NCBI GenBank assembly: GCA_036872755.1
Contig: JAVHNS010000012.1
Coordinates: 868,001 to 932,000, forward strand
DNA length: 64,000 bases
Reading direction: 5' to 3'
Source of the DNA: Orbilia blumenaviensis
Taxonomy: Eukaryota > Ascomycota > Orbiliomycetes > Orbiliales > Orbiliaceae
The notes under the pieces are model-generated. The model was given only the letters and a program-made list of their open reading frames with translations. It ran no database searches and had not been told where the DNA came from. This document shows positions 24,601 through 37,441 of this stretch, one piece after another (position 1 is the first letter of the stretch; each line of letters opens with the position of its first letter). A program made the translations under genes and the position numbers.

Positions 24601-27163
24601 CTGCGGCTACTGCGGCTGCTTCTACGACGAAGGATTCTACACCAACGGCAACCGCCGGTAAGAAGAAGAAACAGCAACAACCACCCCCACCACCGCCCGA
24701 ACCCCCTAAACCGAAGCTGTTACCATGTGCGGTGTGTGATCTTGTCGAGCCGGTTGGAAGCGAGCATCTTGTTTGTAGAGATTGCAAGTTGACGGTTCAT
24801 CGGACTTGTTATGGCGTTGGGGTGGTAAGGAGTGCGAATAAATGGGTGTGTGACATGTGTACGAACGATAAGAACCCGTTGGTTTCGACGGAGTATATCT
24901 GCGTTTTGTGCCCTGTTCGTGGTGATGGAGAAGCTGAGGAAGAGCAAGCGAGGCTTAGAGCTGCGGAACGACCGTATCCCAACAGCTCGAGGAGTGCGAA
25001 GGATAAAGAAGCTCGAGAGAAAGAAAGGGAACGACAGAAAGAACTGGAAAAAGAAAAGGCAGCTGCAGAAATCGATGGAGGGTCACCACCCACCGCCTCT
25101 GAGAGGGAAGAAAATAAGAAGCGGGATGTGGTTGATAAGACTCGACCGGCTAATCCCAGGCAACCTTTGAAGAGGACGGCGGGTAATAATTGGGTGCATG
25201 TTAGATGTGCGGTTTGGACGACAGAAATCAGGTTTGGGGACTGGAAGACTTTGAGTCCTGCAGAGGGGATTGGAACTATTCCACCGCAAAAGTTTCAGGC
25301 AGAGTGTTCGCTTTGTTATGATGGGAAGCTACCGGAAAAGAAGAAGGGCGCTTGTGTGCAGTGTCACTACTGTCATGCTCATTGTGAGTTTTTCTATTTT
25401 ATTTTTTTAAACTCTTTTTGATGTTTATTTGGAATGGGATTTGGCTAACTTTGGGTGTAGTCCATGTTGGTTGCGCGCATAAAGCAGGGTATCGCTTCGG
25501 CTTTGACATCCAACCCGTGAAAAGCTCAAGACGAGATACTGTGAATATCGTCAGCATCGGGAATGAGACAGGGAATATGCAGGCAATGATTTGGTGCCCG
25601 AGCCATGATCTCAAGACGCAATATCATGATATGACGGAGGTGGTGCCTGATACTGAGAATGTGAGTTTCTTCTTTCCTCATTTCTTCGGATTGAGAGGGG
25701 TATCTGGATGCTAACTGGAGCAGAAGCAAACGGCGCTCGAGTTGTATCTTGAGAATTATAAGCAGGCGGATTTGACCCTGACGGGCACCGTGCGCAAGGC
25801 ACAGCTTGTTACTCTCTCTGCTAAAGCCTCGCAGCAGACGGGCCGTCGGTCAAGTTTGATATCTGCCGGTTCAGGCCACGGACATCGTAATTCTATATCA
25901 TCACCGATCAATGCGCATCACAACGAGCCTACATCTCCCGCGAGTAGTCCTCCGGAGAGTGTCAAGAGATGCCGTAAATGCGGAACTGATGTTACACCAC
26001 TCTGGCATGAGAGCAAGATTATGATGAAGAAGGAACCGGTGACGACCTCTGGACTTCTGGATGTTGCGAGAACGGAGCTTACGAATGGAGTTCATCCCGC
26101 TGATCGTATGGACACTACTCCTGATTTTGGAGGGGAGGACAGCACGCCTCCGCCGACGGAGATCATGGAGTATAAATGCCATAAGTGCCATTGGGATGAG
26201 CTGCATCCTCCGAAGCAGACCGATCCTCCTGTCGAGAAGCCGAGGAGCCGGAATCCGTTATCGATCAGTGGACTTATTGATCCACCATCGAGGCCTACGC
26301 CACCGAGGGAGATTCCAATGCCAGTGCAGAATGTGGCTCCACCAGCAGCCATACCTGCGCCGCCTCCTCCTCAACCGCCACCGCAGCGAGAGATGCAGCA
26401 TGATACGCCATACGAGCCTGCGCCTGTTCAGTCATATGAACCTGCGCCTGTTCCGCCTGTTCCAGTATCGGTATTCCAACAGCCTAAACTGGCACCTGCG
26501 CCTAATCATGTTGTACCTGCGCCAGTGCACCAGCCTCCCCCGCACCAGCCTTCGCACCAGCCGTCGCACCAGTCTTCGCACCAGCCCTCGCATCAACCAT
26601 CGCATCAGCCGTCGCATCAGCCGCCACATCAGCCGTCACACACGCTTCCTGCACCTGAACAAACGTCGGTTCAACTCTACCCGGCCCCACCCAACCACGT
26701 TGTCAACCCACCATACGAGCCACCACCGCCACGTCCATCCCCGTACTACACGCCGCCACCACACGTTCTTCCCCCCGGCTCTTCTACTCTATCGATGTCT
26801 CACTCTCACCCAATGAGGGATGCACATCCCCCACTTCCACCTTTGCATCACCGCTCACCAATCACCGACCACCCCCCAGTCCGTCATCCGCCAATGGGCA
26901 AATTCCCGCCACCGCAGTCACATACAGTATTGCCAATGGCGGCGCCTATCGCGCCCAGTCCTGCGGCGTTCAATCACCAACCTCCCGCACGTCATACCTC
27001 GCTATCGCCGTTCTCACCGCCGATCTCACATCATCAGTACCATCGATCACCATCCTCAGCAGCCCCTGTTGCACCGCAGCCGCAGCCTAGAGTATTTGCG
27101 ACGCCGGAACCGAGGCCGGCTGGAGCTAGTGGGTCGCCTGCGCTTGCCAACCTTCTTCATTAG
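21631..27163 (+). CDS. sntB: SntB/Snt2-type chromatin reader (BAH, SANT, PHD and extended PHD)
   Basis: Large nuclear epigenetic regulator. In fungi Snt2/SntB reads histone marks, works with the Rpd3-type deacetylase and controls stress response and secondary metabolism. Five exons: 21631-22231, 22301-22787, 22904-25383, 25461-25660 and 25724-27163, about 1735 aa. I start at the ATG at 21631 (MASSTAAPSP), the first ATG after upstream stops. Domains in order: Ser/Pro-rich N-terminus with a poly-Pro run; BAH domain (about 201-340, DHIYLISEPPGEPYYIGRI); PHD finger (about 355-415); SANT (about 682-735, with HWEIVRFYYMWKKTPRG); a GATA-like CxxC..CxxC finger (about 785-830); PHD2 (about 970-1030); extended PHD (about 1120-1235, NWVHVRCAVW to WCPSHD); and another CxxC pair (about 1340-1410). 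The C-terminal 300 residues are Pro/His/Gln-rich and disordered. The last intron could alternatively splice 3 nt upstream, adding one Gln. Confidence 0.95.
26540..26645 (+). repeat. His-Gln-Pro-Ser coding repeat in the SntB tail
   Basis: About ten tandem copies of a 12-bp unit encoding HQPS (variants HQSS, HQPP) in frame within the last sntB exon. Codons vary between copies (CAC/CAT, CAG/CAA, CCG/CCA/CCT), so the array is not freshly expanded. It lies in the low-complexity C-terminal region. Confidence 0.85.
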
Positions 27164-28670
27164 GATGAAGTAATGGAAGTGGAGTCAAAGAGATAGATCC
27201 CTTGCTGTGATGCGATGTTGTATGTTCAAAATAAGAGCGGTGGTAACGATCATGGAGTTTCTTTATTTTCCAGGCGGGAGAAAGGGGGGTGTATTTTTTG
27301 CTTGTTATTTGTTCAAATCGGTCTGGTTTTTTCTTTTCTGTGAATGTGTAACTCGCTACTGCTTTCCGTGGCTGGCTGTTTTTTTCAAGTCTTCCTTTTT
27401 TTTTATTCTGCATAAAACGGTGGATACGGTGTTAACACTTTTTCGGTTTATGCCTTTTACACGTTTTTCTTATTATATTATCTTTTTTTTCCTCCTCTCG
27501 AATCTTGTGGGTAGTGGGTCTTTCTATTTACTCTTTTTCCCCCGTTGTTAAAACGTCGATGTCGTGTTCATAGGTTTTTCTCTACCACTTCTACAACTAC
27601 TTTAAGTACTATTACTATTACTACTTTACTTTATTTCTGTTTTTTCTTGTTGATTACCACAGAGATATCCCACTTCGCTGCGAGTTAAAGTTTATTCCCC
27701 CCTCTCTCTTATCCTATTTTACTTTTCTTTCCGTTGAGATATCAAAATACAATATCATGGGCTCGCCTTCCTTCCTTTATTTTTATTTTATTTTACTTTA
27801 TTTCGTTTTGGTTTTGACGCTAATATACACAGGCTATTACTTTTTTTCCCTTTTATATGTCTACTACTTGTTTATCTATGTTAAAAAAACTTTTTTTTTT
27901 CCATTTTTTCATTTTCCTTTCCTTGTTTCTCCTGTCGGATGTGGATGTGTCATGGTATTATAGTATAGTATAGTGTACGTAGTATGTTGAAGAAGGGGGG
28001 GTGAATATATTTGAAGAGGCTACTACTGGCTTACTATATACGGTTGATTGAAGTTTTTTGTGTTCTGATAGATAAATAAATAAATAATGGTGATAGATGA
28101 GTTAAGTTTCTGACTATAGCGCTGGCCGTGGGTAGGTAGGTAGATTGCGATATAGTCTTTGGAAAATTGGGGGGGATATGCTGGAGGCAGATAGATGGAA
28201 GTGGATTGTCACGTGATGATTTTGTAAACGGCCTCTCCCTTGGAATATAGTTAACTCTGTATTCTAAGGTTGTTTTAGGATGCTCAATATTAAACATCCT
28301 AAAAAGTGACTTGCTTTTCGAAAATTCTCGGACCGGGATCATCCTAAAATTTAATGGATCCATGGATATCATAATCAGAGATAAGATGATTTTAATTTGA
28401 TAATTGGACTTTTTTTTGTTTTAACAATAGATAAAACTTTATCTTTGCCCCACTAGTACCAGTACACAAGGTTTTTCCTATTCTCGCCGGATTCCGACAT
28501 CTTGTACAGCCTTCATTACCACCCGGTTGAAATTGAATTGTCTGTTTTGTGGAGAGAAAAAAATAGAATATTTAATACAACTCTTATATCCTCTTTTTTA
28601 ATTTCCAGCTTTATTTCATTCATTTTTTTTTTTTTTGCAGTAATTTCTTTAATAATAAAAAAAGAAAGGG
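27164..28670. other. Intergenic spacer, sntB 3' region and fcy1 promoter
   Basis: T-rich sequence from 27290 to 27950 is consistent with the 3' UTR and downstream region of sntB. A short ATAA array (AAATAAATAAATAA) occurs at about 28073-28086. Around 28270-28380 the word CATCCTAAAA/TTTTAGGATG recurs in both orientations, an inverted-repeat feature. The last 100 bases before fcy1 carry a T-run and a CAG that could be an acceptor for a leader intron. No coding gene is evident. Confidence 0.55.
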
Positions 28671-29594
28671 ATGCAGCTACAAAACATGGGTACTCCCACG
28701 GAATCCGACAAGAAGTTTATGAAAATAGCTTATGAGGAGGCGAGGAAAGGGTATGAGGAGGGCGGTATTCCTGTAAGCATAAATTCAGTCTTTTCGGGAG
28801 CCCCCACCACCGTATATACGCGGTTTTTGAAGGCGGAGTTGCATGCGGATTGCCATCCTTGCTTGTATCGGGCGGCCTGTTCCCGTCGACAATGCTATCT
28901 TTCTTCTGTGGTATTTTGCATAGCTCAACACAGAGGGAAAAAAGGGCGGGAATGAATGAAAACCCATGAAATTGAATTTTATAAAAAGTTTTTTTTTTTT
29001 TTTCAAGATTGAGCTTCGAGATAAAGAAATATATATATTTTGTTTCTTAAGAACTCCGCTAATATACACATCTTAAATACTAAATTTTACCAACGGAGGA
29101 ATATAGATAGGAGCAGTACTAGTCTCTTCAACCGGCGAAATACTAGGACAGGGCCACAATCTTCGAATCCAAGACTCCAGTCCCATCCTTCACGTACGTC
29201 CCTACCACCACCATTCCTTCTAATTACAAAAAATCTTCAGTAGCAGCAAATATAATTGAACATTTAACATTTAAAATATAATATATATATACAGGCCGAA
29301 ATATCAGCCCTCAAATCAGCCGGCCGTCTCCCCGCCACAAAATATCAAAACACAACAATGTACACCACCTTATCCCCCTGCAGCATGTGCACCGGCGCGA
29401 TACTGCTGTATAAAATATCCAGGGTTGTGATAGGGGAGAATAAGACTTTTGTGGGGAGTGAGGATTGGTTGGGGGTTAAAGGGGTTGAGGTGGTGGTTAT
29501 GGAGGATGAGGATTGTAAAGAGTTGCTAGGGAGGTTTATTAAGGAGAGACCGGGGGAGTGGGGGGAGGATATTGGAGAGGAGGAGGAGAAGTAG
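28671..29594 (+). CDS. fcy1: Cytosine deaminase (Fcy1 type)
   Basis: Deaminates cytosine to uracil in pyrimidine salvage; it is also the enzyme that activates 5-fluorocytosine. Three exons: 28671-28772, 29107-29193 and 29295-29594, all phase 0, giving 162 aa versus 158 in yeast. The zinc and catalytic residues are in place: H63-A-E65 (the HAE motif, split by intron 2) and P91-C92-S-M-C95, each one position later than in the yeast enzyme. GGIPIGAVL at the first exon junction and the SPILHAEISALKSAGR stretch are hallmarks of the family. Intron 1 is long (334 nt) and AT-rich compared with most introns here; intron 2 is 101 nt. The C-terminus is Glu-rich. A second in-frame ATG at 28686 is an alternative start. 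It converges with npl4. Confidence 0.95.
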
Positions 29595-30335
29595 AGTTGG
29601 TTGGTTGGTTGGTTGGGGTTGGGATTGTTGAGTTAAAATGATGTTTGTGATCGAAACATGCATCGATGGCTTCTAAAGGTTAAGGTATACAAGGGCTGTT
29701 AAGTTGAGCAGAGCTCTTATATTATCTCTTTTATACGATCTGTACAGCTGTAAATAAGTCTTATGCAGCTCAACCGGAGTTACATCGCTAACCCCCATAA
29801 TTTACACAATCGATGGAGAGAAACATTCGTTCATTGATTCATTACAGGAATCTCTATAGGTAGATGAGTTACCAAATAAGGGAAGGAAAGTAATGCAAAA
29901 AGGATACCCCTAAAGATGCAATTTCCTTTGCTGTTTCTCCATTTTCTCATTTTTTTTTTTGTTTTAACCACAGTACAGGTCAACATTTTCATTCCGACCG
30001 ATATGCTAGTTGCCAGACCCGTATCTAAGACCATCCCCGCCTCTTTTTCAAACGGGTTTTCTGTTTTTTTTCAATCCTCCAGATCCGCCGTGCCCACCCC
30101 GCCTATCCATCCGAGCCTACTCCATGAATAATCAAGTGCACATACAATTATACCGAAGGAAAAAAAAACAATAAATCCACCAGCCGCCCGCTCGAAAGTC
30201 GAAAAGGATATAAGGTTTATAGAGAAACGGAAGAAAGGTGGAAAAAGAGTTGGGTGTGAGATGGAAAGAAACAGCGTTTAACAATCCAATCCAGCTTGAT
30301 AAGAGGGTGGGGGGAGGTGGGAGGGAAAGGGAAAT
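29595..30335. other. Convergent spacer between fcy1 and npl4
   Basis: Begins with a TTGG array (about five copies, 29597-29616) right after the fcy1 stop. The rest is unremarkable AT-rich 3' flanking sequence for both genes, with A/T runs at 29949-29960 and 30160-30170. Short ORFs here have no protein character. Confidence 0.65.
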
Positions 30336-32707
30336 TCATCGGGTTAAACTAATCCGCCTCAGCTTCTTCGTCAATACTCGTTCTTCACCAGTGACCGATT
30401 CCAGCCCTGAATCCTCTGAAGCTCCGCTGCCTGCCCCCGAACTAAGCATCTGCTTTTCAAAATCTTCTCTCACGGCTTCCTTCTTTACACCCCCTAATCT
30501 TTCTCCCCTCCTATGCAGCGAGTGTTGAACCTGCATCCCACCGACTCTATCGGCGAGCCCACCGATTTCATCCACTCCCTCGTCTTCAAACCTCCTCTTT
30601 CGGCTGGCAGCGGCAGCAACACTGGGTAGGAATTGAAAAGGTCGAGCAGTACGAGATGACGAAGGGTACTCACCGCTTTCTTGTAGAATCGTGAGTAGCG
30701 TTGCCCAGCCACCGGTTTGGGAGAGCGCAAAGCCATCGTTAACATCGTGTTCCGTCGCGACTTTAGCGAGAAGACGTTCTTCGTCCTGTTCACGTCGTTA
30801 GCACAGTTTCATATTGTTATCATATGTAAAACAACTAAACCCCCCCGTGATATCTAACTGATCCGGTACTGTGAATTTCATAAAAATGAAAACACAAAAC
30901 TCACCTTATCCAAAATACCGAAATTATGCAAGAAACATAGCATATGGAAATCGCTGATGACGTCAACTCCAACTTCCCCTCCCTTACCAACTCCCAGCTG
31001 CCGCGCCACAGCCCCAATGTCTTGAACCACCCCGACTGCCTCCCGGTTCTCGATCGGGAAGCCTCCAGCAGTACCTATAAATGTCGGCCTGCTCTCTGTT
31101 GGGAACCCATGTGTTAACGTTACGAGCAGATAATCAACTGGGAATGCCGGCTTCGCGTTCTCTTGAATTGATGCGCCGTATTCATTGATCCGACGGTAGA
31201 AGACTTCCGGAACATATCTTGCCGGTGTAGAAGACGTAGTATCATCCTTTTCATCCTCGTTTCTTACAAGCATCAACCCTGGGTCCGCAGAAGGTTCGAT
31301 AATATCAGCCCTAACCATTTCGACCGCTGTGTTCGACGCCTGATAGGCAAAGATATCGATTCCGCCTTCTGGATTGCCGGAAATCACGCAAGTGATGAAG
31401 TTGCTCCCAAAGTAACCTGTATCTGAAAATTTGCTGGGATGGGGATGGTCCGCTTGAAGTTTCGCAGCAAAGGCAATTTCGAGAGATGAAAGGAAGTATG
31501 AGTCAATATGTCGTTTACAAACAACAGTACTCTTGCCGGTACCATCGTCTGTTAGATCCGTGAAGATAACACCGACTTTTCGCAAACCACAGAGGGCTGC
31601 CACTTCATCAACCGCTGTGCTGTCCCAGGGGAGTGTCAGGGCAATCCCGTCGCTCTCACATCGCTGTGGTGGTTCGTATATCGCTTCAACGACAGCTTTG
31701 ATGCCGAGAGGAACTTCAGGATAAGGAGCATAGCGACCATAGAGGTATCCTAAGCGCTGAGAACCACTACGACGCCAGAAATCCAACAGGGTATTAATTA
31801 AACCTGGGTCAGAGAACTCAACGTGGTCGACCATGCGGAAATCCTGCTGTTGAAGGGTAATTGCCGAAGGCTGACACTTTGTGCAAATACCAGCCGGCCA
31901 GGCTGGATGCCCACTGGGACAATTGGGCTTTACGCGGAAGAAAGGCTCGGATAGAGGTGGCATATACGAAGATTTGAGTTCCGGTTTGTTGGTTGCCGTA
32001 TTGATTTTGCGGAGATGAGAGTGGAAGGAAAGATGTTTGATCTTTTTCTCTGCCATATATTTTGCATCATATGGCTCCAATGGCATGCAGTAATCGCACA
32101 TTCCCTTCCCTCCGTGCCTGCACATCTTTGCATCCTTAGGTCGGTGGATCTTTCCATCTTGCTTATCAAGAAGTTCGTCGACCGGGTCCGGGCTGATAGT
32201 TTCCCAGGGGTTTAACTTCGAAGAGGTGTGTGAGTTTGTGGTGTATGTATAGGCTTCGGAGACGTCCTCTTCAGGTTTGACGGCTTTACCGGAGATACGG
32301 TTCGCGGTGGGAGCACTGGCGGTAGCACTGGCGGTACCATTCGCGGGGGCGGTTTCGTAGGACAGGAAGAGCATATCGCCGTGGCTAGATTATATTAGAA
32401 TAGGATCATAGAAGGCAAATATGATAGCAGCCATACTTAAGACCAACATCTCTAACTGCCTGACCGGTAAGGTCCTTTAAGACACGAGTCGAGCCATTCG
32501 CTGGTTTGTCCGAGAGTAATATCGACTGAGTGTCGATGGTTTTCGGTAGGACGTCAAGTAGCTACCCCCCAGCTGTTAGCGAATAGCCCCTCCGAAGCTA
32601 GGGAAAGTGCAAAGTGTGAGTACCTTGTGATAAAGAACCGATATGTCGTCTGTAGGCTGAACTTCGATCCGGAAGGTGCCGTCCGGGCACCGAAATCTTA
32701 GAATCAT
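30336..32707 (-). CDS. npl4: Npl4, Cdc48 cofactor in ERAD
   Basis: With Ufd1, Npl4 recruits the Cdc48/p97 AAA ATPase to ubiquitinated substrates in ER-associated degradation. Four minus-strand exons: 32707-32624, 32561-32437, 32384-30905 and 30785-30336, about 712 aa. The start ([16 protein letters not shown]) is the typical ubiquitin-like N-terminus. The Npl4 zinc finger lies at about 155-305 ([12 protein letters not shown], later [17 protein letters not shown]). The MPN-like Npl4 domain follows ([37 protein letters not shown]). Exon 4 completes the conserved tail ([16 protein letters not shown]). An apparent donor near 30662 is not used: the frame runs straight through to the stop, adding about 110 residues of basic, low-complexity C-terminus. 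That tail makes the protein longer than usual and its end is less certain. Confidence 0.93.
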
Positions 32708-34320
32708 GTCGCCGATTTCTCGTGGATATAGTAGACGTGTAGGATCCGAGGCGATGTTGTTGTAAGAGCAAGAGGGAAGGAAAGCGTAGCTAAGTCTCGA
32801 CGGCGAGGCTGTTAGGACAGGGGACGCGTGGTCTGTGGATTAGTCAGAGAAGTATGGATTCGGCTGGTAGGAGGAAAGAGATCCTTCTGGATGGTTTTTG
32901 TCGTTCTGGTGCTCTGTTCACGGACCACGCTTACTCAGATGGTTGAAACAGTGATGTGGGCGTGTGCACTTTGGGGAAGGGTTGCTGTGAAGCTGGTGGG
33001 TTGGTTGACGACATCAGCTGGCACGCCAAGCCGGAGAGAGCTGTACCTGTATACTAGCCACAGCGGGGCACAGACTCACTCGCACCGCCACATATAAAAT
33101 CACGTGTAGGAATCAGCGACTACATTGGCTAATTATCGTGGTTCAGTATCCTTAACTAAATATTGCAGATGCATTTATCGGGCAGCCGTTACGTTCCAAA
33201 ATACTGATTGTAGATTGGTACCTATCCATCTACCTATTCATACCCAGGTTAACTTCTCCACCTTCTTGAATTTGCTAGCCATACCTTGGGAAAGCTTTAG
33301 TACCCTCAATATGATGATTGCAAACCATATTCATGGGTACGGATTCCACTAAACTAAGCCTTTAGGCACCATAGGCTCGATATACGGTAATAGATCAGAA
33401 TAATTGCCCCGGACTGTATCAAGCCAGGTATGTATACACCATATTAGACTTAATCAAATAACCGTCCGAAGATGTGTTGGGAGAGTTGTAAAAAGTAACC
33501 TATGTGTATACGAGACCAAGTTAACTCATTCTCGGCACTCAGGTAACTATTCCGTCCGAACTGAAAGATTGCACAATCAATATCCCGCCGTCAGTGGCGT
33601 TTTTACTACCACTTGTGGCTTGTAATATAGCCAATATAATCCCCTCCCCAGAGTCAAAAACTAGCTCAAGGGTCCAAAAAAAAAAAAGAAGCACGATGTT
33701 ACATTGCAGCGCAATAATAGGAGGTGATATCGATTTCGAGCGAAATCGTGCGCTCTCCATCTGAGCGCTGACTTGCGCAAGTAGATATTTGTTTGGTATG
33801 CCAACATTAACACTACAAAGTAGTTGGTCGGCGGTAGAATTGGAGAAGTTTAAAAAGACACACAATGGCTGCGCCCCGGATTTTGATAGAACGAAAGCCA
33901 AAAAAAAAAGGGGGGGGGGAGTTCCAATGTTCGCTGCTACCTTTGTGGGTTTCTTTTCTTACGAATATACGGTTAGTAATCGGTTGCTGTTGGTGTGAAT
34001 TAAATTGTAAAATGGTCTGATTGCAATAGAAAGACCGTGAGAGATGCATATGGAAGTTGGCAGCTTCCATCAGTCCTGGCGTAGGAGATGTACATGTACA
34101 TGTACATGTGTATGTGTATGTGTATGTAGGGACCCCTGCCGTGGTATTGGGAATGGCGGGGATATGTCGGTGGACAATAAGGGGAAAACTCCACCGCGGT
34201 AGTCTACGGCCTGGCTCGAGATACTAAATTGATACAAACCCGGCGCCGTCGCGAGAAGGCGACTTGTGAAATGGGGCCATGCGGGTTGAGGAAGAGACAC
34301 ACCACCAGGGGCTGGGCGCG

Positions 34321-34347
34321 AAAAAAAAAAAAAAAAAAAAAAAAAAA
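34321..34347. repeat. Poly(A) run of 27 nt
   Basis: An uninterrupted run of 27 A between GGGCGCG and GTTGCACG. A retroposon 3' tail is conceivable, but no element body or target-site duplication was recognised. Confidence 0.85.
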
Positions 34348-36535
34348 GTTGCACGAAGCGCATTGACTTCGGAGCCTTGAATGCTGTTAGAAGAAAGGTT
34401 TGGGGAGTTCAGGTTCGCATTGGATGGTAATATTGCCAGATCCGCGGTGTGGACGAGCAAGATAATTCTATGACAGCAGTAGTTTTCTTTTTGTCTCTGC
34501 TGACGTATGCAGAGGAGAAGAAAAGGATGGTTTGTCCGTCGGAATTGGACTGGCACTTTCATTGGCGAAAAAACTGACTGTATTCGGTACTTACGCATAA
34601 AGTCCGGGCCTCTCATTTAAAGATTTCAAGACAAGCGTGTCCTTTGGCAGCCTGACTGTCGATAAGTATAAGCGAAGGCGAGACAGGTGCCCTAGACCGC
34701 AAAAAGCTTGATACCAAAAAAAAAAAAAAAAAAAAAGAGTGAGGGAAAAAAATAAAATATAAATGTATAGACCCTCCATGTATGAATCCATCCACTATCC
34801 GCGACACTGTACGGATACAGATACAGATCTTGTGATATGGGGTGGGATGCTTGGAATGGGGATGGGATGGTCACACATGGATTGCGTGTGTGAGGGCAGG
34901 TGGTGCTCCAAATATAGCGGCCCCTCGAGACCCAAGCTTGCAAGTCTCGTTCCCAGGGAGTCCTAGAGGTAACCATGACGAGGGTGGGCCAGCATATAGT
35001 ATGTATGTCGTGGTTGTTCGGACCCAGCGAAAGCTCGGAGCGACCTGCCCTGAATATTCTGAGCAAGCCAACCCTTGCATTATGATTGCACTGCAGGGTG
35101 GATAGGTGGGTAGTATACCAGTATAGTACCCCGGCTTCCCTGGTCTGGTATGTATGGTAAAATGCTGTCATAACCAATGCGACCCAAGATCTTTTTATGT
35201 CTTCGCGAGGGAACGGCGTGAGCGAGCTATAGGTTACGGAATGATAAAGTGATAAATAGAACGCAGAAGGAAGCAGAAAGGAGAAAAGGATAGAAGGCCT
35301 GCATGTATAGGGAGTTTTATCTTTATTTTATTTTAACAAAGGGATTCTTTCTCTTCTGGCTCTTCCTCACAGTTAATGCGCATATGCTGTAATCAATACA
35401 TCATCACCGCAAACTTTTTTTTAATTTTAATTCCGCTCGTTCAGACTGTGTGTATGCAAGCTCTGCACATCAGAATTTAAAGTGCCTGCCCTCCACTAGC
35501 ACTACCTCCACGCTCGTTAGCTAATTCGAATCCGATCGGTGAATCTGGGAGGCTGGATCCGGTGAGCTCAAGACAAGCTCAAGAGAGGGACAAGATCTCG
35601 GGATCTCTGGGCACGGATAACAACCCAGGTCGGCAGGCATCTGGCGAATCCAAGGACCATACGTGCATACCGGACTGGACTTAAGGACATACATACACCA
35701 CACACCCATACATTGCATTACAGGCGTACCTAGGCCAGTAGCTAGCTTAGCACGAAGCCCTTCTGGATCTGACGTATTTCTGGTCGCCGGCGCTTCTTGG
35801 CCCAGCAAATTGGTATAATTCGAAGCTGCAACCCAAGATTCTTAATTTTTCGGTCAAGGCGGAAGCTCTCATAGTTCGTCGTGGCAGTGCTGAAGCTCAT
35901 AAATCATAAAGAGCCATCATCGGAGCGACACTCTTCGCTTTCTTCTTCTTCTTCTTCTCCGTCTTTTTTGCTCCCTTTGTGCTTGAACTTTTTGTTCTGT
36001 CTTTCTTTCCGTTCTTTGTCTTCGTCATTGGGAATAATTACTGCAGGGAGGGAGCTAGCTAAGAGCTAAGAGCTAAAAAAAAAAGATAGACGGAGAGACA
36101 GAAGGACCAGTAATAACTTCGTGGGGGAACAGCCGACACAATTTTTTTCTGCGATTGCAATTGCATATCCTAGCCGGCTCTGCAGCTGTTTCTTTCCCCT
36201 TCCCTTCGCTTTCTCTCCTTTCTCTGGACCGGATCAATTTTTTTACAATTAAACTTTAGTAGGTAGGTAAGTCCGAATCTGATGAACAGGAAGAAAACCC
36301 CCTCTCTACCATCTCATGCTACATTTCTCTCTGGCTTCCGGCAACCTCCGATTTTCGGGCTTTGAATATACACTTGTGTATGTCATGTCAATGGGTATGC
36401 GCATGCTTTGCATTGTAACTGCAACCTGTGAGGTACCTGCTGTGCTGTAGGTACCTACATCATAGCCTGGCTGGTTACGACTGGTTGGTCACGGTCTGCG
36501 CATGTGTTGGTTGCTTCGTGCACCTCGACTTGTCG

Positions 36536-36592
36536 GCTTGACTTGACTTGACTTGCACTTGCACTTGCACTTGCACTTGCACTTGCACTTGG
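36536..36592. repeat. TTGCAC hexamer array with TTGAC lead-in
   Basis: Three to four copies of the pentamer CTTGA pass directly into about seven copies of TTGCAC. The change of repeat unit within one array suggests slippage from a related seed. Non-coding. Confidence 0.85.
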
Positions 36593-37441
36593 CTTCAATT
36601 CGGGCTTCTTTTCCACATGATAGCTTAGTTTAGCTTCCCTGGTTGGCCAGTACGGTACAGTACAGTACTCTACTGTGCACAGTCGCACAATGCCGATATG
36701 ACGCCTAGTTGACGAAACTGCACAGCATTGCGTGGTCGGATTGCATTGCGTTATAATGTTTAAATTTGGAGAGACCTTCTTCTAACTCTAGGACGGAACG
36801 AACTCTAGGACGGAACGCCGGCTAATGTTAGGTAGCATCTCCAGAACCGATACGAACCTACAGTCGAGTGTCCGCATTTGCTTCGGACTGCATGCACGCT
36901 ATCCGGTGGCACGGCTCAGGCGGTAGTAATAAGTACTCCCTCACTTACCTGCTCACTTACTGAGCCCCGTTTGCTATACTAGCAGCGGTTACGAAGCAAC
37001 TACGGATTGGATTTATTACTCTTACGTATACTTAACTACTTCCAAAGCTGTTACCACGACCCCCAATTGCAGTTGATTGGGATTATATTACCCAGCTGGC
37101 TCGCGAGGACCAAGCGAGGCTAAGCCCAATTCTCCGGCATATTAATTCTCCTGGCTCCGACTTTTGCGCCATCTGCCCCCGGAGATTGTGAGGAATCGGA
37201 TCCGAGAATTATAAGAGGCCTTTGATATCCGCTTTACCGTCGCCCCGTTACATTGGACTTGCATCGGATTGCATTCCGCACATCAGATCCATCGATTCGA
37301 TCGGTTCATTGCCGCAAGGGTAGCTAAGAATCACTGCAGCAACTGCAGTTGCAACAACCGAACCGCAACTTTTTTTTTTTTTTTTTTTGCAATCCAGGAG
37401 TCTTCGATATTAATTATAATACTAATAGCGAGATAATATTA

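Noticed and set aside
26092..26816. Arg/His/Ser-rich ORFs on either strand of sntB exon 5
   Set aside because: Out-of-frame readings of the His-Pro-Gln repeat region of sntB.
33539..33901. 120-aa minus-strand ORF crossing an A-run
   Set aside because: Starts at TTG, includes a homopolymer-encoded stretch, and has no conserved motif.
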